A DNA stretch of 64,000 nt from Flectonema sp. DT1601 (taxonomy: Eukaryota > Euglenozoa > Diplonemea > Diplonemida > Diplonemidae): assembly GCA_964019425.1 (NCBI GenBank), contig OZ025794.1, forward strand, positions 434,001-498,000, given 5' to 3'. Every line of letters begins with the position of its first letter. The stretch's first letter is position 1. A model generated the notes under the pieces. It was not told the DNA's origin and did no database searches. It saw only the letters and a list, made by a program, of their open reading frames with translations. Shown here piece after piece: positions 54,845 to 64,000 of the stretch. The translations under genes were made by a program, and so were the position numbers.

Positions 54845-57800
54845 ATGTTAGAGCGTGTGGTGGGATTGTTATGTTGTGCTATTAGCCTCAGCGCAGTTGC
54901 TGTGCCATGTCCTGATGTAGAGTATACGTGTAATGGTGAGGTAAGAACAAAGTCCAATTTAGAAAGCTTTGACTTCTTCCAATCCGAGGTAATTGGTTTG
55001 ACATTTGCACTTCATGAGAAAACAGCTATCAGCCGTCTGGTCAGTCTTCACGAAGATGAAGAAGAAGAAAGGGTAACTCCATTAATACCCGAAATATTGC
55101 CATTAGAAAGATTGATATCATCACAACAACTTAAAGAATGTATTGCGTGCGACAAAACATCTAATTGTAAACCAGGATATGACTGCATTCAGCAATGTTG
55201 TATTAAAAAAGGAACCTCAACTTCTCTCAGGTGTGCTGATGATGAACTCCGACTACTTCAGAGTCAGGGATACAGCTGTTCTAAAATAGTCGATGTGTTG
55301 GGATGTGATACAAGTTTATCTCATGTATCACCATTTATACCTGGAGGTATTCCTGTTTATCAACTTTGTCCTTATTCATGTGCTCGTTGTGATTCATTAG
55401 ATTTGATTACTAGAAATCCGAAGTGCCAAACATGCACAGGATCAGGAAAAAGACATCTAACTTGTACATCAGAAGGAATATCATTTGAGACAGATTGTCT
55501 TTGGAGTCTAGCTGAGTGTGTTGCTGAAGTTTATGACAGGAAACATGAACTAGTAGCTGTTGGTGAGAAATGCAGCGCTTCAGGATACGGAATCATATCA
55601 GGAATTAGAGCTGGAACTATAACAGTAATTCCTGTTGATGATCATGTTGAAAAAGTTCTCTGTATTGATGGATCACTTCCTGAAGTACACTGTTCTCCAC
55701 GGGATTCTAAAAAACCAACACCAAACTCATCACTAGTACGCAAATCAGAACCCCCGAATAGTCTTTTATGGAACTCAGCAGTAAATGGAGAGAGGTTGAA
55801 TGGCGGTCAAGGTCTCTACAATCTTTCACAGGTCGTAGACTCTTCTCCAGGTTTTATTAATGAGAAGGTGAGCTCAGCAGTTCTCGGTGCCGGAATGCTA
55901 ATCCGTTTTAATATAATTCGAACCAATCAAATAGCGTCTGTGGCGATACTCACTCCGCGGAAACAATCGAATGCCATATCAACAACAACTGTTTTAGAGG
56001 ACCAATTTATTAGAAAAATTCTGCTCAACTATACGGATGAGGATCCGCAAAACTTCTACTCCGTCGTTGTGACTTCAAATGGATGGGCTTTCAATGTCTC
56101 GTCATCAACTGTTGTGAGAGATTTTAGAATGATGAGCGACGGCAGTGCAATCTCACCATCAGCCATGACTGCGGAAATGTTTTCAACCGCTAATGTTACC
56201 ATCAAGTATCTACAGGGTAGTGTATCTGGACCATTTCCGTTCATTGGAACAGCGACAGAATTTCTTATTTTTAACAAAACAAATCAATCAGCTGTGACCA
56301 ACTCCTGCACCTTATCAGGTGACTTGTATTGTGATGAAATAAATAGTTGTTTGTCTCAAGAGAATATTGGAAAGTGTCCGGCATCTTCAAATCGTTGTTC
56401 GGGTTCAAGTTTTATTTACTGTGATGGTAAGTGTCAGAATAACCCAACTGGAAATAGATGTTCTGAAAAGGTTGTTGACATTTGGGGAACTCTCAGTAAA
56501 GTACTAACAGCCTTTCACTGTGATGTAAAAGGTGGAATAAATAGTATCGATAGTATTCCTTATTGTATTGACGGATCAGCTAAACGAATGCTTGAGATAC
56601 AACTCGAAGACCAATCCTCTTCAGAATCACTTGTTCCTGCACAACGTTTATCACTTATAATAGATAGAAATACCATAATATCTGAATACAATGGTTGGAG
56701 GTATCCTCAACAACGAGTTGGTCAATTAGTCACATCTGGAGCCATAGTTCGTATGCAGGTAAAAACTCAAAGTTCTAATAAAGAACTCCGCCTGGTATCA
56801 CTAACAGTATTCGCAAAAAAGGAATGCGTTGATGACCCTGGTGGATTATTCAAAAGCCAAGGTGTTAACTGTCGAGCATTCCTCCCCCTGGGATGTGAAT
56901 ACGACCTCTCAGAATATAGTAATGCAGTCTTACCAGGAACCCCTTTAAAAGATCTCTGTCCAGCAACTTGTAATCAATGTGGAGCAGGTGGACCTTCCGC
57001 TGACATATGTAAGGAAGACGGATTAGACATTTGCATCAGTTTCTTAAAGGGAGCAGGCTGTCCAGGATATCTTGAAGAATGGCAACCAACAGCATCGATT
57101 GACTGCTTGTCGTACAGATTTTGTCAAAGAATTCATGAAGAGATCGCAAATTTATGCAACCCAAGTAATCACGTTCCTGAAAAGCCTTGTAATATTGCTA
57201 AACAGAAAGCAACAGATATAGCAATAACTAACTACATCCCACAATGCAGTAGTGATGGAATGTCTTGGATTGCAATGCAGTCATACAGAGATGGTTCTAA
57301 ATTTTGTGTTGATGTTCACACAGGAAATAGAAAACCTGGAACTACCATCCCAGCAGACAAGGAATTATCATGTGGAGCACCTCAAGATTTAATCGACTCA
57401 AATTATTGTAATTCAAGGGTGTGTGTTAGTGCTAATTGTCCCATACCGAAATGTGCTTTAAATGAATGTGCTGAGAGAGGATTTGATAGCGATTGTTGTG
57501 TTTATCGCTGTCGAGAACTCTTACGACCTATTGACTTATCAACTATACCAGCATCAAATGATGATAGGAGACTCTACACGAAATCACTTATGAGAATCTT
57601 TTATCAATCCGGTGGTGAGCCTACACCAGCACAGCTAAAAGACCTACACGCAAGACTTGTAGACACTGTTCCTGATTTGCAAGCTGAGCGACTGACGCTA
57701 ATTCCATTGCCGTCAGCTTTGGAGATTGATATCTCTCCCAGTAATAAATACTTTAATGGGAATTCTGTAGTTAAAGAACACGAAGTTGAAAAGAAAATTC

Positions 57801-59572
57801 AACAATTAGAAATTGAACAGTACCAGGTAATAGCTGCGATTGAACTTTTGTTTGATACCAACGTCATTCATAAACTCTATGGTAAACCACTTTATAAACA
57901 AATATCACGCGAGAAGAGTATAGTAAAAGTCGGAATACTAAATAAGAAAAGGTTTGAGTATCATGCTGATTTTGGAAAAATAGGAAAAGTAACTTTTGAA
58001 GGTGAGGAGGGTTCATCAACGAAAATAAATGTAAGTTTAGACTTGACTTCTGTTTCTAATAATCAACAAACTGTAGAGTGGGCAATATACCCTCCTGTAG
58101 GAGAAGGCTGTCCAATACCAGATCAACGAGTATGGGACCCAACTGGCACTGGAGAGAACACTTTATGCCATGAAAGTGATAGCGAACGTTGGATTTGGTG
58201 TAGGCTAGGTGACTTGTCCAGTATGTCTATTTTTCTTTTTTTGTACCTACAAACCTATTGTTCGGCAGAAAGAGAATTGTGGCAGCGTAACTAACCTTTG
58301 CGCACAAACAAAATAAAAGTGAGAGTGAGTAAGTAAAAAAGTGAAGTTTGCCGATTTTTTTTTTTTTGTTTTTTTCAATAACAAAAAACAACAACACAAC
58401 ACAGAAAAACACGGTGTTCTACCTGCAGGTCAGATCGGAACAAAAGATTTCATAAGAAACGATTGGACACTCCCATTAAATGGCTGGGCATCAGTAGTTG
58501 GAATGGTTTTAGTACTTGGTCTTGATCCTCCTCTGTGTGCAACAATTGGACCACAAATGAAACCTCAATTAGTAGCACGTTTTAATTTTAGTTTATCAGG
58601 AAGTATCGAATTTAGACAGGACTTTGAAGGTCATGATACACAAGTGTTCTTTGCGATGTCATTCTATGAGATAGATTTTGAAGAACACGTATACAAAATA
58701 AAAATATACAACGGAAGACACAGCACAAAAGGGTGTCCTAAATTATCCGATACAGAACTGTTCAATCCATTTAATGTTGATGTTGCTCAAGAGGATCAAT
58801 GTGTTTCTGGTCTTTCAACTGAAGATCCGTTTCATTGCAAGTTAGGCGACCTAACAAATCGATACGGAAACTATGCTTTTAAAGTTCCAAGTACTGTCTC
58901 TATCACTGATCAGTATCTTGATACAATTGGTCCAGAAACAGCTCTTTTTCCAAGAAATGTAAGCGACTTTAGAGGTAGACACGTTCAGGTTGTTAGTATG
59001 AATTCTGGTATAGTCATTGACTGTGCTAATCTTGAAGTATTCGGTGTTGAACCAGTAGTGGAAGTAGAAAAAAAGCTAAGCGATACAACCGGAGAAATGA
59101 TGAATTGGGTTATTCTGGGTCTCGCTATTATTCTTGGTATGTTGAATTGTAATGTTTGTGTTGCAGGGAGAGGGGGAGAAAAAAAAAAAAAAAAAAAAAC
59201 ACCCAAAAACAGGACTGGTCGTAGTCTGCATTGTTGTTAAAATAGCTCTTTGTTGTTCTGGTGATCCAGAAGATAAGAAACAAGAAACGAGAGCATTGAC
59301 TTCTGATGCTGCTCCAGATCCAGCAACCACAACACACATGCTTGAGTCACCATCAGGTGGTGATGTCCAGTTGGTATGTTTCTGTTTTTTTTAAAAAAAA
59401 AAACATAACAAACGTATCTTTGCTATAGTTATATATAAAACAGAAAGCGGAACCAGTCACGGTTGCCGATGTTGAAGTCGAATTGGAAATGTCCGAAATC
59501 TCTGGCAGTGATGGAGGCACAGATAAAATAGGAACACCAGACCTCAATGCCTATATTGAACCGGAGGAATAG
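54845..59572 (+). CDS. Cys-rich type I membrane protein (four exons)
   Basis: Exons 54845-58220, 58405-59136, 59213-59373 and 59444-59572 give 1465 residues. A signal peptide (MLERVVGLLCCAISLSAVA) precedes a long extracellular part. Two modules of about 55 residues have the pattern CADDELRLLQSQGYSC ... GCD ... LCPYSCARC (about 130-180) and CVDDPGGLFKSQGVNC ... GCE ... LCPATCNQC (about 660-710). They resemble the Cys-rich ShK-like repeats of many protist surface proteins. Other Cys-rich patches lie near 100 and 880. One membrane helix (about 1355-1382, split by the third exon junction) leads to an acidic tail of about 80 residues. It is probably a surface receptor or adhesin. The introns (184, 76 and 70 bases) end in A/C-rich DNA. 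CTCAG at 54791-54795 lies 49 bases before the ATG. Confidence 0.82.
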
Positions 59573-59846
59573 CCATCTTAACTTCTGGTGATGTTTACGA
59601 ATCGAAAAAAATCGATTTTTTTTTTCGTCCATCTCAGTTTGTCTTCCCCACCGAAATATAATCCGTGGAGAATAAAACCGTGTTCTTTTTTTTTTGTACA
59701 CTAACAACTTATAAAAAATTGAGGGACAATTCTGAGAGCATCTTTCTGGATACTTAGAACGCAAGTGATGACACTTCGTTGCCGTAGCATGAAATGGAGA
59801 AAATAATAATTAAAAAAGACGTTATAATCTCGTCGTTGTAGAATAT

Positions 59847-59884
<38 letters not shown>

Positions 59885-62292
59885 TTGTTATTCATCATTT
59901 GAATTATTTTAACCTATTTTCTCTTGACTTACCAAAAGACAAGTTAACGTGTATTTCACATCTTGAATGCGTGTTCTTTATGGCTTCGTACCCAAGGGGT
60001 ACATTTCGATGCTTGGGGTATTTGCCTGTTGCATTTAATCACTCTACTTCTTTTTGTTTTTGGTTATTTTTCGTTCTGTTTTGTTCAGCTGCTCCACCTA
60101 CCTTTCCCTTCATCGTCTGACTCATACTTATTGCCAGGGAGACTTTTTTTTTTGTTTCGTTCATTTGTTTTTTCGGTTTAATTTTCCCCACAAGAGTACA
60201 CACAGCATTGCGATAATGTACTCATGCAAAGCAGTCTATTTTTCCCTCTTTTATCTTCTTAGCTTTAAGGATGCCTTAAGGACTGATGTGCAAAAAAAAG
60301 AAAAAAATAAGGAACCAATCGATTACCAATATCGACGCTAAAATCGTAACTTAAGGTAACGTTGCTACTTCCACTTCCTCTTGTAATGAGCAGCACCTTT
60401 TGTGTCGAACTCTGGTTTGTCTTATCTGAGTTGGATTGATTTGACTTTATTTCCGTTGCCCACATAAATTTTCTTTTTTTCGCCATTGCCTGACCCACTC
60501 ACCGTGCACAACAACACCGACGGATGGGATGATCAATGGAATCAGCCAAGCCGGAAGGACTTCTTGGGGGGACCTTTGATACGATACGAAATTGGGGGGA
60601 CGGGGGAAAAAATCCTTTGTAGTGTGCAACGAAAAGGAAGTTTGGGTCCAACAGAGAATTTCTCATTCATTTATTTTAGTTTCTTATTTGAATCTTGTTC
60701 TTACCAGCAATGACTGTCAGTTCATCTATCCCTTCAAAGTCAGTCACCTAAATAAGGATACCTGATAGCGTTGACAGGACAAAAAAAGATTTTTTTTTCT
60801 CTTTCGCATGCCGCTAAGGCGGCGATGGTTTAATGTACAACTGAGACTTGACGCAGCTGACCTTGTGCTGTTTTTCTTTTTGTTTTTCCCCTTTTTTCTG
60901 TTTACTATCGTCATGGAAGGAACAGCTCCTTCGGTTACAATAATTCATGGAAGACAAATATTTCGTTTGCTTTAATCGATTCGTGACTGTTGTAGTAATA
61001 CTCCTTATGAATGAATCTCGTTGCTTCACTGAGAGCGCTGAGAGCGGGTTGTTCTCAATAACTGCAAAGTCGGGGAATAAAACCGTTGTCGTTGTTGTTT
61101 TAGAAATCCACAAGAAAAAGCAAATGCCTAAGGCAATCCAACGATTGATTTGTTGTTGCTGTGGATGATTACATGTGGATCAAAAAAAAAAAAAAAAAAA
61201 AATAAATAAATAAAACTCGGTTTCTCCTTATGGAGAATAATAGCTTCTCAGGGTCTATGCGGAACTTAGATTCATTCACGGAGGGAAACAAAGAATCATC
61301 ATCAGATTATCACTACTGACGGCCGTCATCATGTAGTGTCTGGTTTATTCCCGTACATCTTGTCAGTGACTACTCACATGAAATGGTGTGGCTGCGGAAC
61401 AGCTCAGAACAAGCGAAGAAAACTGCACTCGGTGAACCAAATACAATTTCTTTTTTTTCTTTTTTTGATGCGTTACAAAAGTGCCTTCGATATGACAATC
61501 GCGTAGCATCTTTCTTTATTGTGTTCTCATTGTGTTTTTTTGAGTATCATTAATTGATGGTTTATTTAAAGGAGGAAGTTATTGTTTCTCCTTCTCTCAA
61601 ACTAAATAAGAAATCAGCTAATCGTACCTGTTGTGAATACAAGACAGACATGAGAAGTCACATTTTTATTTTATTTTATATTCGAAAAACAGGTCTTCTT
61701 TGTGCCAATTGTGGGGGATGTCTTTTTTCTTTTTCTTTTTTGTTAGTTTTACTTCCCTCTTTAATTCGGATCAGACAGCTTTTCTCCTTATGGCGATCGT
61801 CTCTTCTTCTTCAAAAATAAAATAAAATAATAGTTACCGTACTCCCTTAGCATATCAAGGAAGGAAGTCCTTCTCGGAGGTAATCACCTTTTTGCCATTC
61901 AATTCGTGGCTTCGCCCAATTGTCTGGCCCACGGTTGCCTTCCTTGTTGCTGATTCAGCTAAGCAGCGCCTTCGTCAGTCTAGACTCTTGTTGTAGTTCG
62001 CTACTACTGCACTGGTTCGGTTCAATGTATTGTTTTTTTTCCTGATTTGTGAGTATTTTCAAAGCAGGAGGGGAAAGGGAAAAAAAAAAAAAAAAAAGGA
62101 TGCTCCTCTTTTCCCTCATGCCTCCTTTTTCTTTATTCGGTCTCTTTTACGAACGAGTTAAATATTATTAATGCAGTCGTGTAATCTCATTCGTTATCTA
62201 ACAGTAAACTATAACACAGATGAGATAAAGTATTTTAAATTTCAATAAACAAGAAGCTATTATCTTTCTTAACAACTTCATTCACTCAGTAG
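59573..62292 (+). other. Gene-poor gap, 2.7 kb
   Basis: AT-rich, with 32 T at 59852-59883 and A runs near 61183 and 62082. Frames of 60-110 codons on both strands are not supported. A patch at about 60485-60620 is more GC-balanced and open on both strands; it could be an exon or a noncoding RNA, but I cannot tell. TTCTCCTTATGG recurs at about 61222 and 61776. The end is Y-rich with CTTAACAAC and CAG (62287-62289) three bases before the next start. Confidence 0.55.
59852..59883. repeat. T homopolymer, 32 bases
   Basis: The longest single-base run in the window, in the gene-poor gap about 280 bases after the stop of the Cys-rich membrane protein gene. Confidence 0.9.
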
Positions 62293-63759
62293 ATGAGTGA
62301 CCCGTTCCGATGGCCAAATACTCACCTTCGAGAAGGAAGAATAAATTCAAAAAGAAGACGACTTCGGAACACATGTGACATGGTTGGAGTTGATCGTTAT
62401 GGTGGGTTCACAAGAGGATTTGTGAATGGTGAGATGAATTTTTTAACTGGAAAACAGAAATTGTTTGAAGGACAGCAATCAGCTGGTATTTCAATGCAAA
62501 CATCAATCCATTTAAAGAGATCTGTTTCACCAGTAAATATGAAAGTCATATCCCCTGCTGCAAGACTGACTACAGTGACTGAAGCAGCAGCACCCACAGC
62601 AGAGTATCATTTGGAGAAGTCATTTATCGCAACAAAGCCGACATCAATTAGTTATTCAATACCACAATCACCTAGAGAATCTAAGACTAAATGCATTTCA
62701 TCAAATACTAATCGTTTACAAGAAGTAACAGACCATCAGTCTAGCTATTGGACAACGACATCGATGAGTCAGAAATCATCTCCTTTTAGTTTAGCTATTG
62801 GTAGATGTGCTCCTCAATTCTTTCAAATTCCTATTGCCGGAAAAGACTCTCTCCGACCTAAACAGTTTTCTGCAAAGGAAGACGACGTCGACTACAAACC
62901 AATTCAAACTGAAAAAGAAAGAGAGCCGACTACTTCAGGAATATATTGGAATAGCTTGAGGGATGTTAACAGTGTAGCAGACTATTATGATGTTGCAAAG
63001 ATGTGGGAGAAGGAAGAGCCAAAGGAAACGACTGATACGCCAGCAGGGAGAGTGAGGAAACAAGGACTATCACTAACGGTAAGCCCAAGCACAGCAAAGT
63101 TAAATGGAGGCGGGTCATCTGGTGAGGCGGATGATGGAAGCGGTTGCGTCGCATCCATGTCAAATATACAAACAGAAGTTGAAGCACGAGCTGCAGCGTT
63201 TGCTAAACTCGGTTGGCGTGACACCGCTGCGGGTGATAAAGAAGAACGACTCCGCCGTCGTCGAATTCGTGGCCATGACTTTGCCATTTCTTCTGGAAGA
63301 AGTAGCCCTTTGTTCTTTTCAAATGTTCCAAATCAAACTGACTTACAATACAATTCATGTTCTCATCATCCTTTTATAAATCTAGGCAGCCATGGCAAGG
63401 CTCAATGCTGCCAACCCCTTGGCCGAGTCACAGGAAGACAAAAGCCCATCAACAACTGCGGACTTGATGTCAACCGTCTTCTTTCAAAGTATAAAAATAA
63501 ATATCGAACGTTACCAGAATGTAATTTCGATCTGACCGTCAACAAGGAAGATGATATTGTAATGAACCCATCTTCTCTTACAATAAATATAAACAAGTCT
63601 ATTAGTGAGGTATCATGGGCAGCAGGGCCATCGATGAATATTGGAATGCATACAGGAAGACATGTTGAAACACTTGGAACTTTACAGCAGAGAACGAAAA
63701 TGAAAAAAACTGTTGCTCCTGAATTAAAGTCTTCAGGAGCTTATCAAATATCCCGATGA
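62293..63759 (+). CDS. Hypothetical protein, 488 residues
   Basis: A single-exon gene with no recognised domain, signal peptide or membrane helix. The protein is hydrophilic, basic at the N-terminus (MSDPFRWPNTHLREGRINSK) and rich in Ser, Thr and Pro, with few predicted helices except EVEARAAAFAKLGWRD and the Arg-rich EERLRRRRIRGHD (about 310-330). This composition resembles gene 1 at the other edge and is typical of axonemal or cytoskeletal accessory proteins (inference only). The start is well placed, 3 bases after a tract ending CTCAG (62287-62289). The frame ends at TGA 63757-63759. Confidence 0.75.
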   Translation: MSDPFRWPNTHLREGRINSKRRRLRNTCDMVGVDRYGGFTRGFVNGEMNFLTGKQKLFEGQQSAGISMQTSIHLKRSVSPVNMKVISPAARLTTVTEAAAPTAEYHLEKSFIATKPTSISYSIPQSPRESKTKCISSNTNRLQEVTDHQSSYWTTTSMSQKSSPFSLAIGRCAPQFFQIPIAGKDSLRPKQFSAKEDDVDYKPIQTEKEREPTTSGIYWNSLRDVNSVADYYDVAKMWEKEEPKETTDTPAGRVRKQGLSLTVSPSTAKLNGGGSSGEADDGSGCVASMSNIQTEVEARAAAFAKLGWRDTAAGDKEERLRRRRIRGHDFAISSGRSSPLFFSNVPNQTDLQYNSCSHHPFINLGSHGKAQCCQPLGRVTGRQKPINNCGLDVNRLLSKYKNKYRTLPECNFDLTVNKEDDIVMNPSSLTININKSISEVSWAAGPSMNIGMHTGRHVETLGTLQQRTKMKKTVAPELKSSGAYQISR

Positions 63760-63993
63760 GGGATTTCAACCATATTGACCTTATAATTAAGCCCAACTAC
63801 ACTATTATTTTATTCTGATTACTCTCATCCAAAAGGTGGGAAAACCGTTTTGTTATTTGTTAGCAGAGCAGAAGTCTGAAATTACTTTCAAGGCGGGCTG
63901 CTCGCTAACACAAAATAAATAACTACTACTTCACTATGTCACTGTGATAAACTGTTTTTTTCTCTTAATTATCAGGCTCTGAATACACAAAAA

Positions 63994-64000
63994 CATGGCC
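63994..64000 (+). CDS. Probable start of another + strand gene, cut by window end
   Basis: Only ATGGCC and one further base region are visible. The call rests on context: TCTTAATTATCAG ends at 63975, a pyrimidine-rich acceptor-like sequence 18 bases upstream, matching the pattern before the other genes. No product can be given. Confidence 0.35.

Noticed and set aside
59573-62292. Several 60-111 codon frames on both strands
   Set aside because: Low complexity or no family likeness, and no consistent strand or splice support.
1-64000. Search for tRNA, rRNA, snRNA, transposons, viral elements and CRISPR arrays
   Set aside because: No cloverleaf B-box, snRNA core, terminal repeats, reverse transcriptase, transposase or capsid-like sequence was recognised by eye. 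A covariance-model scan would be needed to exclude small RNAs.

Overview
The window is nuclear DNA of a unicellular eukaryote that I cannot name. Evidence: GT-AG introns (almost all opening GTATGT or GTTTGT) interrupt about half of the genes. There is a mitochondrial branched-chain 2-oxoacid dehydrogenase subunit with a presequence. An ARL8 GTPase, a TMEM16-type membrane protein, PAS and protein kinase genes and giant ankyrin/TPR proteins are all present. TAA, TAG and TGA each end at least one convincing gene, so the code is standard. Coding DNA is balanced, while the gaps are AT-rich and full of T and A runs up to about 32 long. A leucine-synthesis gene (3-isopropylmalate dehydrogenase) excludes an animal. 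No viral element, transposon, tRNA, rRNA or CRISPR array was seen.

Layout: 21 genes can be supported, counting one cut at each edge, and all are on the + strand. 1-8.6 kb is a dense cluster: an unknown protein, a TPR protein, a 49-residue RIIa/Dpy-30-like protein in two exons, an RRM-RRM-CID RNA-binding protein, an AMMECR1-domain protein, an ankyrin-like protein and ARL8. After a 2.1 kb gap comes a PPPDE (DeSI-type) peptidase, then a 2973-residue kinase carrying 131 perfectly in-register copies of a 15-bp repeat, then a PAS-domain protein. After a 3.7 kb gap lies a 3776-residue ankyrin-anoctamin fusion without introns. 39-43 kb holds a small coiled-coil protein, 3-isopropylmalate dehydrogenase and BCKDH E1-alpha. 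44-59.6 kb holds an LVIVD-propeller surface protein, a caspase-fold-like multi-pass membrane protein, two small proteins and a Cys-rich type I membrane protein. An unknown 488-residue protein and the first codons of another gene close the window.

Two patterns recur. First, nearly every start codon lies 3-50 nt (once 88 nt) downstream of a pyrimidine-rich tract ending in CAG or AAG. With all genes on one strand and short gaps, this fits polycistronic transcription resolved by spliced-leader trans-splicing, though 5'UTR cis-introns are a live alternative. Second, the introns inside coding regions have an A/C-rich stretch, not a pyrimidine tract, before their 3' AG, and often a U-rich 5' half. 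So two classes of 3' splice site seem to coexist. These patterns, the ankyrin-anoctamin fusion, the repeat-bearing kinase, and a duplicated acceptor-plus-start module before the caspase-like gene are the most interesting features.
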